A stretch of 64,000 bases of DNA from an uncultured Lachnospiraceae bacterium (lineage in GTDB: Bacteria; Bacillota; Clostridia; Lachnospirales; Lachnospiraceae), in assembly GCA_946566685.1 (NCBI GenBank), contig CAMNXA010000013.1, forward strand, positions 19,272-83,271, written 5' to 3'. The stretch's first letter is position 1. Each line of letters opens with the position of its first letter. Below the pieces are notes generated by a model. It was not told the origin of the DNA and did no database searches. It saw only the letters and a list, made by a program, of their open reading frames with translations. The translations under genes and the position numbers were made by a program. This document shows positions 52,979-62,451 of the stretch, piece by piece.

Positions 52979-54460
52979 ATGAAAAATTATGTGCAGATTC
53001 ATGAGAAAGACAATGTGGTGGTGGCAATCCGGGAGATTGCGGCGGGTGAGACCATAGAGGCAGGAGAAGCGCAGGTGGCAGCGAAAGAAGCGATTCCCGC
53101 CGGACATAAGATGGCACTTAACGATATCCCGGCGGGCGGCGATGTCATCAAATACGGCTGCCGCATCGGTCATGCAAAAGAGGAAATCCGGGCCGGACAG
53201 TGGGTACACACCCATAATCTTAAGACGGCGCTGGGGGAACTGCTCACTTATGAGTATGAACCTGTGGAGACAGAAGAAAAGGAACTGCCGGACGCTTCCT
53301 TTATGGGTTATGTGCGTCCGGACGGTAAAGTGGGCGTGCGCAATGAGATTTGGATCATTCCCACAGTGGGCTGTGTCAACAATGTGGCCCAGGCTCTGGC
53401 GAAGGCGGCCAATGGCAGACTGCGGGGTACCGTGGAGGAAGTGATTGCGTTCCCCCATCCATATGGCTGTTCCCAGATGGGCGATGACCAGGAGCATACC
53501 AGGACGATCCTGGCAGATCTGATCAACCATCCAAATGCCGGCGGCGTACTTGTGCTTGGTTTAGGATGTGAGAACAGCAATATTGATGTTCTGAAACCAT
53601 ATATTGGTGAAGTGGATGAAAACCGGGTAAAATTCCTGGTCTGCCAGGAGACCGAGGACGAAATGGAGGCTGGCGGACAGCTTCTGGATGAACTGATTGC
53701 CCAGGCGTCTGCCTGCAAACGGGAGCCTGTCAGTGTGTCGAAGCTTGTTATTGGACTCAAATGCGGTGGGAGTGACGGTTTTTCCGGTATCACAGCCAAT
53801 CCCCTGGTGGGGAAATTTTCCGATCTGCTGGTTAGCAGGAAGGGAACGGCAATCCTTACGGAAGTGCCGGAGATGTTCGGCGCGGAGACCCTTTTGATGA
53901 ACCGCTGTGAGAATCGGGAAGTGTTTGAACAGACCGTGAAACTTGTAAACGATTTCAAACAGTATTTCATGGATCATAATCAGACTATTTATGAGAACCC
54001 TTCTCCGGGTAATAAGAAGGGCGGCATTTCTACCCTGGAAGATAAATCCCTGGGCTGTACCCAGAAGTCGGGAAGCGCTCCGGTAAGAGGCGTGCTTGCC
54101 TATGGACAGCGGGTGGAAAAGACCGGGCTTAACCTGCTCAGTGCGCCCGGCAACGACCTGGTGGCCTCCACGGCGCTGGCGGCCAGCGGCGCCCAGATTG
54201 TGTTGTTCACCACCGGACGCGGAACACCCTTTGCTTCTCCGGTACCCACAGTCAAGATTTCCAGTAACAGCACATTGGCCGGGAAAAAGAAGAACTGGAT
54301 TGATTTTAATGCCGGTGTGCTGGTGGAAGATCAGGATCTTGACGAGACGGCACAGAAATTGTTTGATTATGTGGTGGCGGTGGCTTCCGGGAAGAAAGTG
54401 TGCAGTGAGGAAGCAGGGTTCCATGATATGGCGATATTTAAGCAGGGGGTGACCCTATAA
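52979..54460 (+). CDS. uxaA: Altronate dehydratase
   Basis: A 493-residue UxaA enzyme dehydrating D-altronate to KDG. The N-terminal SAF domain covers about residues 1-95 and the C-terminal catalytic domain about 105-493, with F-P-H-P-Y-G-C-S near 159-166, L-G-L-G-C-E-N near 188-194, and K-C-G-G-S-D-G-F-S-G near 260-269. Both halves are fused in one chain as in most enterobacterial and clostridial enzymes. It lies 42 bases after uxaB. A double-hairpin repeat starts 1 base after its stop. Confidence 0.95.
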   Translation: MKNYVQIHEKDNVVVAIREIAAGETIEAGEAQVAAKEAIPAGHKMALNDIPAGGDVIKYGCRIGHAKEEIRAGQWVHTHNLKTALGELLTYEYEPVETEEKELPDASFMGYVRPDGKVGVRNEIWIIPTVGCVNNVAQALAKAANGRLRGTVEEVIAFPHPYGCSQMGDDQEHTRTILADLINHPNAGGVLVLGLGCENSNIDVLKPYIGEVDENRVKFLVCQETEDEMEAGGQLLDELIAQASACKREPVSVSKLVIGLKCGGSDGFSGITANPLVGKFSDLLVSRKGTAILTEVPEMFGAETLLMNRCENREVFEQTVKLVNDFKQYFMDHNQTIYENPSPGNKKGGISTLEDKSLGCTQKSGSAPVRGVLAYGQRVEKTGLNLLSAPGNDLVASTALAASGAQIVLFTTGRGTPFASPVPTVKISSNSTLAGKKKNWIDFNAGVLVEDQDLDETAQKLFDYVVAVASGKKVCSEEAGFHDMAIFKQGVTL

Positions 54461-54700
54461 GAAAAGTAATTTGCTTCGCAAATAACTTTGCGAGGACCGC
54501 TTTGCGGCCTCGGAGAAATATTCTTGATATAACTGTTCCAAGTATGAATTGTCGGAGATGGCTCGCTGTAGTTTTTCTGTTTCTCCGTTATCCTGCAGGG
54601 ACTTGAGCAGATGGGAGAGATTATTGACACCGGTCTTGACACCTTGCTCGCGTCCGAGGGCCAGTCCTTCTTCTCGGCCAATCTCCCGCCATTCCTCGCA
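54455..54700 (-). pseudogene. Remnant of an Rpn/PD-(D/E)XK-transposase-like C-terminus
   Basis: This minus-strand frame encodes a stretch E-E-W-R-E-I-G-R-E-E-G-L-A-L-G-R-E-Q-G followed by a helical tail. It resembles the C-terminal end of Rpn-type putative transposase/nuclease proteins common in Lachnospiraceae, but no catalytic domain is present upstream; the frame continues to 54919 only with low-complexity hydrophobic residues. The last 17 residues are encoded by the double-hairpin repeat, which also supplies the stop region. Probably a decayed gene end. Family assignment is tentative. Confidence 0.5.
54462..54511 (-). repeat. Double-hairpin repeat, copy 3
   Basis: A 50 bp copy on the minus strand. 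Stem one is GAGGCCGC/GCGGTCCTC with a bulged T and loop AAA; stem two has lost one base from each arm (ATTTGC/GCAAAT), so its pairing is kept. It lies one base after the uxaA stop and forms the end of the remnant ORF. Confidence 0.85.
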
Positions 54701-54871
54701 AATTAACTGCCTTAGAAATTTGTGAATTGTTTTATAGAAAATATGCTTTTTATCACTATAACATAGATACAATAATATTGCAAATATATTTTTGACGAAA
54801 AACAGTGAAAAGTAAAAATAAAGGAGATAAAAAGTGAAAAGCGAGAAATAACAGTAGCAGATACAGATAAA

Positions 54872-54904
54872 GGCGGTCATACAGAAATTGCCTGCGTGAC
54901 CGCC
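54872..54904 (-). terminator. Terminator of the FAD oxidoreductase gene
   Basis: A perfect 8 bp stem (GGCGGTCA/TGACCGCC) located 39-71 bases beyond the stop of the minus-strand gene. On the minus strand it continues into TTTATC, a weak T-tract. Confidence 0.55.
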
Positions 54905-54942
54905 TCCGGTTATCATCATATTAAGTTATAGAGAAAAGTCCG

Positions 54943-56499
54943 TCACGCTTTCTCTTCGTGGTAGACCTTCTCGGTATTCACGCTCCAGATATTATCCTTG
55001 GAAGCGATACCGTTTACGATATTCTTTACGGTTTCGAAAGAAGTCACCATGGAGTGGTCGATGTTGTTGTAGCGGTGCTGGCCGTTTCGTCCCACACAGT
55101 AGAGGTTGTCGAAGGATTTTAAATAGTCCACCAGCTTGTCCATGTCTTTGTAAGTGTCGAAGTATGCCGGATAGGCCTTTTTGACTCGTTCCACATGGGA
55201 ATCCATCACGTCTTCGGGAGAGTCTATCAGGCCCATGCCCACGATCTCATCCACAGCAAATTTGGTGAAGTCCTCATCGGACATGTTCCAGTATTTATCT
55301 CCTTCAAAACAGAAATATTCCAGACCGATCCACACAGTATGCTCTAAGTCCCTGATCATATAGGGGGACCAGTTGTTATAAATCTGGAAGCGTCCTAACT
55401 GGACGGTTCTGTCATGCACGTATACCCAGCAGTCCGGCACGATGTTGCCGATGGTCTTTAACTTGGTCTTGTTTTTCAGGTTCAGTTTGGGCAGAAGCAA
55501 GCCCACCGTCATATAGTCACGGTAGGGGAGGCCGGCGGCAATCCGGGCTTCAGCCTCCGGCACATCGTTCATGCCGGCCACCAGATCCTTGACGGGCATG
55601 GAGGAGATAAAGATATCGCCCTCCACGGTCACTTCATGGCCGTCTGTCTCATAGGTCAAGGAGGTGATATGGTTATTTTCATCCTTATGCAGTTTTGTGG
55701 CCTTGCAGTGGCGCAGGATCGTACCGCCCAGTTTCTCGATTTCCGCTGCCGTTACATCCCAGAGCTGGCCGGGGCCGAGTTTGGGATAACTGAATTCTTC
55801 GATCAGGGAAGTTTCTACCTCTCTGTTCTTTTTATTGGGACTCATCTTGGCGAAGATATCTTTTAAGATGGCAATGATGGATAATCCTTTTACGCGCTGT
55901 GCGCCCCAGTCCGGGGCAATCTCGCTGGGATGGCGCCCCCAGAGATTCTCGGTGTAATGTTCAAAGAACATGGAATAGAGTTTCTTGCCAAAACGATTGA
56001 TATAGAAATCTTCCAGGGAATTCTCTTTCCGCTTATGGATCAGGCAGGCCAGATAGCTGAAGCCTACTTGCAGGGTGGTGAGAAGTCCCATGTTGATAAA
56101 GGTCTCCGGTTTTAAGGAGATTGGATAATCAAAGAACTTCCGCTTGAAATAGATGCGGGATACCCGGTTCCGGCGCAGCATTACCCGGTCTTCTTTTTCG
56201 GGATCCGGGCCGCCCGGGTTTAAGGTCATCTCACGGTGCAGTACGATATCATCGTAAGTGGGGGCGCCCTGTCTTGGCAGCATCTGATCCCACCAGGCAT
56301 TTACCTCCGGTACTTTGGAAAAGAAGCGGTGGCCGCCCATATCCATCCGGTTGCCCTTATAGTTTACGGTCTTAGAGATGCCGCCCATGGCGTCTGATTC
56401 CTCTAAGACGATGACTTCGTAATCTCTGCTCTGTTTTAATAATTCGTAAGCGGCGGTGAGTCCTGCCGGCCCCGCGCCGATCACATATACTTTTTTCAT
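54943..56499 (-). CDS. FAD-dependent oxidoreductase (amine-oxidase/UGM-like)
   Basis: A 518-residue flavoprotein. The N-terminal dinucleotide-binding motif [12 protein letters not shown] is at residues 5-16, followed by the acidic residue ending strand two (V-L-E-E-S) and G-G-H-R-F-F near 55-60. A C-terminal [17 protein letters not shown] motif closes the FAD site. It resembles protoporphyrinogen-oxidase-like and UDP-galactopyranose-mutase-like proteins that lie in polysaccharide loci. A role in sugar-nucleotide or lipid-linked sugar conversion is inferred from the neighbourhood. Not a redox enzyme for uronates as far as can be seen. Confidence 0.8.
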   Translation of the reverse strand: MKKVYVIGAGPAGLTAAYELLKQSRDYEVIVLEESDAMGGISKTVNYKGNRMDMGGHRFFSKVPEVNAWWDQMLPRQGAPTYDDIVLHREMTLNPGGPDPEKEDRVMLRRNRVSRIYFKRKFFDYPISLKPETFINMGLLTTLQVGFSYLACLIHKRKENSLEDFYINRFGKKLYSMFFEHYTENLWGRHPSEIAPDWGAQRVKGLSIIAILKDIFAKMSPNKKNREVETSLIEEFSYPKLGPGQLWDVTAAEIEKLGGTILRHCKATKLHKDENNHITSLTYETDGHEVTVEGDIFISSMPVKDLVAGMNDVPEAEARIAAGLPYRDYMTVGLLLPKLNLKNKTKLKTIGNIVPDCWVYVHDRTVQLGRFQIYNNWSPYMIRDLEHTVWIGLEYFCFEGDKYWNMSDEDFTKFAVDEIVGMGLIDSPEDVMDSHVERVKKAYPAYFDTYKDMDKLVDYLKSFDNLYCVGRNGQHRYNNIDHSMVTSFETVKNIVNGIASKDNIWSVNTEKVYHEEKA

Positions 56500-56756
56500 G
56501 GAATACCTCTTATTTAATATGCATATAAGCCGAAAGGAACGTGCCTGCGCTTATATCCAAAGATAATAAACAGTTTACCATATTTGGGAAGGGATGTACA
56601 GTGCGGTGCCTTAAAAAGATCACACGGATGGTCTATGTAAAATGGCTCAAATGTGGTATACTACAACTATTATGACGAAGAAATGCCTGTTTATACACTG
56701 TTTCAGGGGGAAAGTCTGGATCAGACAACAGGCGCAGCATATAAAGAGGAGTCGTT

Positions 56757-57875
56757 ATGGCAGCAGTCATGGGTTTGATTTTCTGGCTGGGCATTATCCC
56801 GTTTTGTATCGGGCTGATACCGGCGAACTTTACAGAACCGGACAAAAGGAGTCCGGGATTCGTTTTGTTGGCGGGATATTTTGTGATGTGGGCGATTTAT
56901 GGGCTGTTCACAATCCCGGCGGTTTTGTGGGTGCAGTATAATAATTTCCGGAAAGCCTCCGTCTGGTTTATGGCGGCCGCGATCTTATGTGCGGTCTGCG
57001 GGATCCTTTTATGGTATCGGAATCATCAAAAGGGAAATCCGGGTCTGGTGTTTGGCTGTAAAGCAAATGACAATAGTGTCAGTTTTGCGGAGAAAATCAG
57101 GACAATGTCATGGGAGGAGCGCATTGAGTGGCTGCTTTTTCTGGTCATTCTGGGATTTCAGCTTTATCAGGCGGCGGTTTGTACGTCTTTTGACGGTGAT
57201 GATGCCTACTATGTGACCGAATCACTGATCGCCCAGGAAGCGGGGGTGATGTATCGGATTCTGCCTTACAAGGGCGGTTCCACGGGATTGGATGTGCGGC
57301 ATGCGCTGGCAGTGTTTCCCATGTGGGTGGCTTTTGTGGCGGTTGGGAGCGGGCTTCATGCAACGATCGTGTCCCATCTGGTGATGCCCCTGTTATTGAT
57401 ACCATTGACTTATCTGTTATATTTTCAGATTGGAAAGATTTTGTTTAGTGACAAACGTGTCAGTTTACCGGTGTTCATGATCGTGATGGGACTGTTTCAG
57501 ATTTTTGGGAATGTGTCCATTTATACCAATGAGACTTTTTTCCTGACCCGTACCTGGCAGGGCAAGTCGGTGGCGGGGAGTCTGGTGATCCCGGCTTTTT
57601 TCTGGCTGTTTCTTTTGATTTATGGTGGGAAAAAGAGGGACAGGCGGGCGGATATGGGCTTGTGGATACTATTGGTGTGTGTCAATATGACGGCGGGAAT
57701 CTGTAGTTCGATCGCGGTATTTCTGGTGTCTATTCTTCTGGCCTTAACGGCCTTTGTATTGATGATCGTGGAGCGGGACTTTAAAGTGTTGCTGAAACTG
57801 GGAGCAGCGTGCATACCGAACCTGGTCTATATGGGAATTTATGTGGTGATGGCGTACAGTTATTTGTGGCGGTAG
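56757..57875 (+). CDS. Polytopic membrane protein, DUF6077-like
   Basis: A 372-residue integral membrane protein with about nine hydrophobic segments. After the third comes a loop with F-D-G-D-D-A-Y-Y-V near residues 144-152; this D-D-A-x-Y pattern fits the DUF6077 family, likely GT-C-like in fold. AGAGGAG precedes the start. It is shorter than many relatives; the following gene at 57945 could hold a function that is fused in others, but no frameshift is visible between them. Role: probably transfer or assembly of a surface glycan. Confidence 0.65.
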   Translation: MAAVMGLIFWLGIIPFCIGLIPANFTEPDKRSPGFVLLAGYFVMWAIYGLFTIPAVLWVQYNNFRKASVWFMAAAILCAVCGILLWYRNHQKGNPGLVFGCKANDNSVSFAEKIRTMSWEERIEWLLFLVILGFQLYQAAVCTSFDGDDAYYVTESLIAQEAGVMYRILPYKGGSTGLDVRHALAVFPMWVAFVAVGSGLHATIVSHLVMPLLLIPLTYLLYFQIGKILFSDKRVSLPVFMIVMGLFQIFGNVSIYTNETFFLTRTWQGKSVAGSLVIPAFFWLFLLIYGGKKRDRRADMGLWILLVCVNMTAGICSSIAVFLVSILLALTAFVLMIVERDFKVLLKLGAACIPNLVYMGIYVVMAYSYLWR

Positions 57876-57944
57876 TCGGCACATCCTTTTGATGATTTTT
57901 GGCGAGCGTGAAGCAGATTACTTATATATATTAGGAGCGGACAC

Positions 57945-58706
57945 ATGTGGGGTATTTTTTTAGAAAGTGTTGTCATCTTTAAGAATTATATGGGGTTTCA
58001 CCAGTATAAGTTTCTGGCGGGGCTGTATCTGTTCGCCCTGCTCTATCTGTGGTTTGCGGAGAAAGATAAGCACAGGCGGGCAATTTTTGTCTATGCACCC
58101 ACCTTACTTCTGGCGGCTTTTTTCTGTCCGCTGTTTCGCAAGATATTTGTGCGGATCATGGAGGATTCGGAGACTTATTACCGACTGCTGTGGCTTTTGC
58201 AGATGAGTCTTGTGACGGCCTATGGTTTTATCAAACTGATGGGAAAACACCGCAGGATCGGGCTGCTCGTCCTGTGCGCGGCTATCGTGGCGGGCGGGGA
58301 TTATGTCTATGACAGTATCAATATCTCCAAGGCACAGAACGCTTATCATCTGCCCCAGGAAGTGGTGGATATCGCGGAGATGATAGAGCCCGAGGAGGGC
58401 CGCATCACAGTGCTGATGCCGGGAGAACTGTTGCAGTATGTGCGGCAGTACAGTACAGATATTGAGCTGCCCTACGGCAGGGAGATGATGATCGAAAGAT
58501 GGGATTATTATGATGCCATGTATGAGGCAATGGAAAAGGCGGAAGTGATAGATACGCCCTATTTTGTGGAACTTGCCAGGGGGTATCCCTGTGCTTATGT
58601 GATCCTGAATCAGGATCGTCAGGTCAAAGAACCGCTGACGGATTATGGATATGAAGTGTTCGGGCAGGTGGGGATTTATGTGATATACAAGGATATGACA
58701 TTGTAA
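57945..58706 (+). CDS. Membrane protein of unknown function
   Basis: A 253-residue protein with four hydrophobic segments (between about residues 20 and 130) and an external or soluble C-terminal domain of about 120 residues (Q-E-V-V-D-I-A-E-M-I-E onward). The segment F-F-C-P-L-F-R-K-I-F near 63-72 recurs in Lachnospiraceae membrane proteins of surface loci, as far as I recall. GGAGCGG precedes the start. It lies between the DUF6077-like gene and the MBOAT gene, 23 bases before the latter. Function unknown. Confidence 0.6.
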   Translation: MWGIFLESVVIFKNYMGFHQYKFLAGLYLFALLYLWFAEKDKHRRAIFVYAPTLLLAAFFCPLFRKIFVRIMEDSETYYRLLWLLQMSLVTAYGFIKLMGKHRRIGLLVLCAAIVAGGDYVYDSINISKAQNAYHLPQEVVDIAEMIEPEEGRITVLMPGELLQYVRQYSTDIELPYGREMMIERWDYYDAMYEAMEKAEVIDTPYFVELARGYPCAYVILNQDRQVKEPLTDYGYEVFGQVGIYVIYKDMTL

Positions 58707-58729
58707 ATGACTGCGAAGTGAGGATTGCT

Positions 58730-60199
58730 ATGCTGTTTAATTCTTATATATTTGTTTTCATATTTTTCCCAGTATGCCTGTTGGGGTATTATGGCCTGCT
58801 GCATGGACAAAGGCCGCAGGCCGCCAAGTTATTTCTGACATTTATGTCATTTTGGTTTTATGGATATTTTAATCTGTCCTATCTGCTGATCATGGTGGGC
58901 AGCATTGCCTTCAATTATCTCTTTCACCTGCTGTTGTCAAAGAAGCCGGATAAAAAGCTGATGATCCTGGCGGTGGCCGGGGATCTGAGTGTTTTGTTCT
59001 ATTTCAAATATTTCGACTTTTTCCTGTCTACGGTCAATACGGTGTTCCAGTCATCTTTTGCCCTGCGGGGGATTTTGCTGCCATTGGGGATCAGTTTCTT
59101 TACCTTCCAGCAGATTTCCTTTGTGGTGGATACCTATCGGGGAGAAGTAAGGAATTGCAGCCTGACAGATTATGCGCTGTTCGTCTCCTTTTTTCCGCAG
59201 CTGATTGCCGGGCCGATCGTCAATCATGGCGAGATGCTGCCGCAGTTTCATAAAGCAGGGCAGGAACGTGTCAGATGGGAGCAGATTGCGGAAGGGTTCG
59301 GCCTCTTTATTCTGGGAATGGCCAAAAAGGTGCTGATCGCGGATACCTTTGGCGCCGGGGCAGATTACGGCTATGATAATATTGCGTTTCTGGGGTGCAT
59401 GGATGCGGTGCTGGTGATTGTCTTTTACGCTTTGCAGCTGTACTTTGATTTCAGTGGTTACTGTGATATGGCCAGAGGTATCGGCAAGATGCTTGGCATA
59501 GAGATTCCTGTGAATTTTGATTCTCCCTACAAAGCCACTGATATTGTGGAGTTTTGGAAGCGCTGGCATATCACCCTGAATCGATTTTTCACTAAATATG
59601 TCTATATTCCGCTGGGCGGCAACCGAAAAGGAGCGGCCAGGATGTATCTGAACCTGATGATCGTCTTTTTGCTGAGCGGTCTGTGGCATGGGGCCGGGTG
59701 GAACTATATTGTCTGGGGCGCCATGCATGGTGTACTGTATGTAGTGACGAGATTCTGGCAGAAAACATTTAGCGGCAGGAAAAAGGCACGGTTTAAAATA
59801 ATGACAATACTGTCACAAATTCTCCTCTTTGCTTATGTGAGCATTGCCTGGGTATATTTCCGGGCGAAGGACATTGCCCAGGCCAACAGCTTGCTTATGG
59901 TGGCTTTTCAGGGAAAAATGCAGAAGATTTCCCTGGATCTGGCAGAGTGTTTCCAGTTGGACGAATTCTGGTATGTCATCAAGATCCTACATTTGGACAA
60001 CATGGCTTACAGCAGATATATCCTGATGGCAGTCATACTGGCGGCGGGGCTTTATCTGGCAATGGCAGGCCCTAATGCGGCGCAGAGGATGGAGCGGGTT
60101 AAGTATCGGGCAGGTTCCGTATTTGTCCTGGCGGTATTGATGGTGTGGAGTATTCTCACCTTTTCCGGGGTGAGTACTTTCCTGTATTTCAATTTTTAG
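58730..60199 (+). CDS. MBOAT family O-acyltransferase (AlgI/DltB-like)
   Basis: A 489-residue MBOAT protein starting MLFNSYIF. It has FWKRWHITLNRFFTKYVYIP near residues 277-296 and the catalytic-His element S-G-L-W-H-G-A-G-W near 319-327, then W-G-A-M-H-G. An upstream in-frame ATG at 58718 is less likely, as GAGGATT sits 5 bases before 58730. The next gene, 12 bases on, is an SGNH-like protein; the pair repeats the MBOAT-SGNH arrangement at 5418-2983. Together they probably O-acylate a surface polymer. Confidence 0.93.
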   Translation: MLFNSYIFVFIFFPVCLLGYYGLLHGQRPQAAKLFLTFMSFWFYGYFNLSYLLIMVGSIAFNYLFHLLLSKKPDKKLMILAVAGDLSVLFYFKYFDFFLSTVNTVFQSSFALRGILLPLGISFFTFQQISFVVDTYRGEVRNCSLTDYALFVSFFPQLIAGPIVNHGEMLPQFHKAGQERVRWEQIAEGFGLFILGMAKKVLIADTFGAGADYGYDNIAFLGCMDAVLVIVFYALQLYFDFSGYCDMARGIGKMLGIEIPVNFDSPYKATDIVEFWKRWHITLNRFFTKYVYIPLGGNRKGAARMYLNLMIVFLLSGLWHGAGWNYIVWGAMHGVLYVVTRFWQKTFSGRKKARFKIMTILSQILLFAYVSIAWVYFRAKDIAQANSLLMVAFQGKMQKISLDLAECFQLDEFWYVIKILHLDNMAYSRYILMAVILAAGLYLAMAGPNAAQRMERVKYRAGSVFVLAVLMVWSILTFSGVSTFLYFNF

Positions 60200-60211
60200 A
60201 GGAACTGAACT

Positions 60212-61267
60212 ATGAACAAATATAAGAAATGGATGATGGCCATAGTGCTGGCGGTTCTCACAGCGCTCCTGTTGGAAGCGGCTGTGGTGGTCTATGTGGA
60301 TCCCTTTTTCCAATATCATGCGCCGCTTCCGGACTTCCCTTATCTGGTGGATAATCAGATCAATCAGAATCCGGGGATGGCAACCCATATGGCGTATGAC
60401 AGTGTGATCCTGGGCTCTTCCATGACAGTGAATTTTAATACGGACTGGTTTGAGGAATTGATGGGGCTGGACACCATTAAGTTAAACTACAGCGGCGCCT
60501 ATCCGAAGGATCAGGCCAATATCATGGAACGGATTTTTCACAGTGATAATCAGGTGGAAACAGTGTTTCTCGGAATCGATGTGATGACCTGTACCGGCGG
60601 CGTGGACGAGACAAAATATCCCATCCCGGATCATCTGTATGATGATGTCATCTGGAATGATGCCGCCTACCTCTGGAATAAGGACGTATTCCTGAATTAT
60701 ATCCTTCGTCCTCTGGCGGATCCTGACAAGACAGATTTGGCCACCGTGTATCAGAGCTGGTGGACAGACGAGTATTATAATATCCAGTGGGTGATGCACA
60801 ATTATGAGAACCCCGATCAGATAGCAAAGGAAACGGCGGCGGACGCTTATCTTGCCAGTGTGGAGGCGAACCTTTCCCAGAATATCTGTCCTTATATTGA
60901 ACAGAATCCGGATACTACGTTTTATGTGTTTTTTCCGCCTTACAGCATCCTTTACTGGAATGATGTGATCAAAGAGAATCATCTGCGGGCGACCATGGCG
61001 GAGTATCAGTATATTGCGGACAGGATGCTTGCTTACGACAATGTGCGGGTGTTCTATTTTCCGGACTTGGAAGAGATTGTGACGGATTTAAATAATTATG
61101 CTGATTATACGCATTATCACCGGGACATCAATTATTATATGACGCAGTGTTTTGCGGATGGTACTTGCGAGATCACGGACTCTGAGCAAATGGCTGCGGC
61201 GCTTGCGCGAACCGGGGAGATGATTGCGAGATTCGATTTTGAAGAGTTGTTTTCGGTGGAATGGTAA
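60212..61267 (+). CDS. SGNH-like MBOAT partner protein
   Basis: A 351-residue protein with an N-terminal membrane anchor (about 9-29) and an external domain. The G-S-S-M motif at 68-71 is where the catalytic Ser of AlgJ/DltD-like proteins lies; near the C-terminus D-Y-T-H-Y-H supplies the probable Asp/His. The role is transfer of the acyl group delivered by the adjacent MBOAT. GAGGAAC precedes the start. A terminator overlaps the end of the gene. Confidence 0.75.
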   Translation: MNKYKKWMMAIVLAVLTALLLEAAVVVYVDPFFQYHAPLPDFPYLVDNQINQNPGMATHMAYDSVILGSSMTVNFNTDWFEELMGLDTIKLNYSGAYPKDQANIMERIFHSDNQVETVFLGIDVMTCTGGVDETKYPIPDHLYDDVIWNDAAYLWNKDVFLNYILRPLADPDKTDLATVYQSWWTDEYYNIQWVMHNYENPDQIAKETAADAYLASVEANLSQNICPYIEQNPDTTFYVFFPPYSILYWNDVIKENHLRATMAEYQYIADRMLAYDNVRVFYFPDLEEIVTDLNNYADYTHYHRDINYYMTQCFADGTCEITDSEQMAAALARTGEMIARFDFEELFSVEW

Positions 61268-61297
61268 AAGGGTTCCGGTTATTGCCGAAACCCTTTT
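61266..61297. terminator. Bidirectional terminator between convergent genes
   Basis: A stem AAAAGGGTT/AACCCTTTT with an inner CGG/CCG, placed between the stops of the SGNH-like gene and the convergent 61307 gene. A-rich and T-rich ends suit both directions. Confidence 0.75.
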
Positions 61298-61306
61298 GGT
61301 TATAAT

Positions 61307-62329
61307 CTACTCCTCTTCAGCCGGGAAAATACATTCCGCAAATCTTCTTGCCAGCAGTTCCCGTCCGGCATCATTAAAGTGGATGTAATCCGTCATATAA
61401 TCCAGATAATTATCTTCGTTCACCGATCCGTAGAAATTATCGATAAAGGAGATGCCGCAGTCGGTGGCTGCGTCCCGTTCTTTTTGCAGATAGTGGCTGA
61501 TTGTGCCGTTACCCAGATCTACCCGGTCGCCGTTCTCGAAGTTCCCTTCCTCGTTGACCATATGGCAGAAGGTATGGGACATCAGCACGATACGGATGTG
61601 CGGATAGGCTTCCTGAATGGCTGCGACTCCTGTTCGCAGGGCACCGGTGTAAGTGACCGGATTGAAAGGCTCGTTCGGATCATCGCAGGGCCTTTTGTTG
61701 ATATAGTCACTGGCATCATACATGATGCAGATGATATCCACGGTGTTCATATCCAGATTGGAAAGCATTTCCGTGGTGACCGGGAAATTCTCATCGTTGC
61801 TGTAAGCAGCAGCAGTCTTCATCAGTTGAAAATCACTGTGGGCCAGGCTGGTAGCTACATAGAGGAAGGAAAAGGCATCCATGATATCTCCCTCTTTAAA
61901 GGTTGCAGATGCCGGCGCCATGGTGGTGCCTGTGAAGGAACCATTATAGACTGTCGCACCTGTCTTTTGGGCAATCTGTTCCGCAAGCCCGTTTTCTCCC
62001 TGATCCAGGGAAAAGGGATCATCGCCCAGACAGAGGATTGTGGTCACGCCATCGTCCTTATGGCCTTCCAGTTTGTCGGGCGCCAGAGGCATGATAAAAT
62101 CGAGGACTTCCACATCAAACTCCGTGGTCTGCTGATTGGGGTCATATTCAATCTTTTCTCCTTTGTTCCACTGGTAAAGCCGAAAAGCCGAAAAGCCGAT
62201 GACCAGCACAATGGCGGCCAGCAGGATGAAGTGTATATTCACGGAAAAGTGTTTTCCTTTTACAGGGGCATCCTGTTCTTCTCCTGTATCCGTGTTGATT
62301 GTCTGTTTTGTCTCTTTATTTTGTTTCAT
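61307..62329 (-). CDS. Membrane-anchored SGNH-fold protein with altered nucleophile motif
   Basis: A 340-residue type II membrane protein with an anchor near residues 33-51 and an SGNH-like domain from about residue 96. The expected GDS is L-G-D-D-P-F-S at 101-107: Asp104 replaces the Ser. The rest of the fold is recognisable: N-G-S-F-T-G-T-T-M (block II), M-Y-D-A-S-D (block III, with Ala/Ser changes) and the terminal D-Y-I-H at 314-317. It may be inactive, use Ser107, or have another role such as glycan binding. Its start lies 122 bases from the inverted-repeat element. Confidence 0.78.
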   Translation of the reverse strand: MKQNKETKQTINTDTGEEQDAPVKGKHFSVNIHFILLAAIVLVIGFSAFRLYQWNKGEKIEYDPNQQTTEFDVEVLDFIMPLAPDKLEGHKDDGVTTILCLGDDPFSLDQGENGLAEQIAQKTGATVYNGSFTGTTMAPASATFKEGDIMDAFSFLYVATSLAHSDFQLMKTAAAYSNDENFPVTTEMLSNLDMNTVDIICIMYDASDYINKRPCDDPNEPFNPVTYTGALRTGVAAIQEAYPHIRIVLMSHTFCHMVNEEGNFENGDRVDLGNGTISHYLQKERDAATDCGISFIDNFYGSVNEDNYLDYMTDYIHFNDAGRELLARRFAECIFPAEEE

Positions 62330-62451
62330 GATCTGCTTTCTTACCTTTCCTGTGTTTCTTTTTAAATATAACCCATTTTACTATGAATTTTTTGAAAAAT
62401 CCATGCCTTCCGTTTATTTATTCATTAGATTTTTCTTAATTTTTCAGATTC

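Noticed and set aside
53561..54424. A 287-codon minus-strand open frame
   Set aside because: Antisense to uxaA; no recognisable domain and no promoter or ribosome site.
57876..57944. A possible frameshift joining the two membrane genes 56757 and 57945
   Set aside because: The upstream protein ends cleanly after a membrane segment, the gap has no continuing frame with family-like residues, and the second gene has its own GGAG site and ATG.
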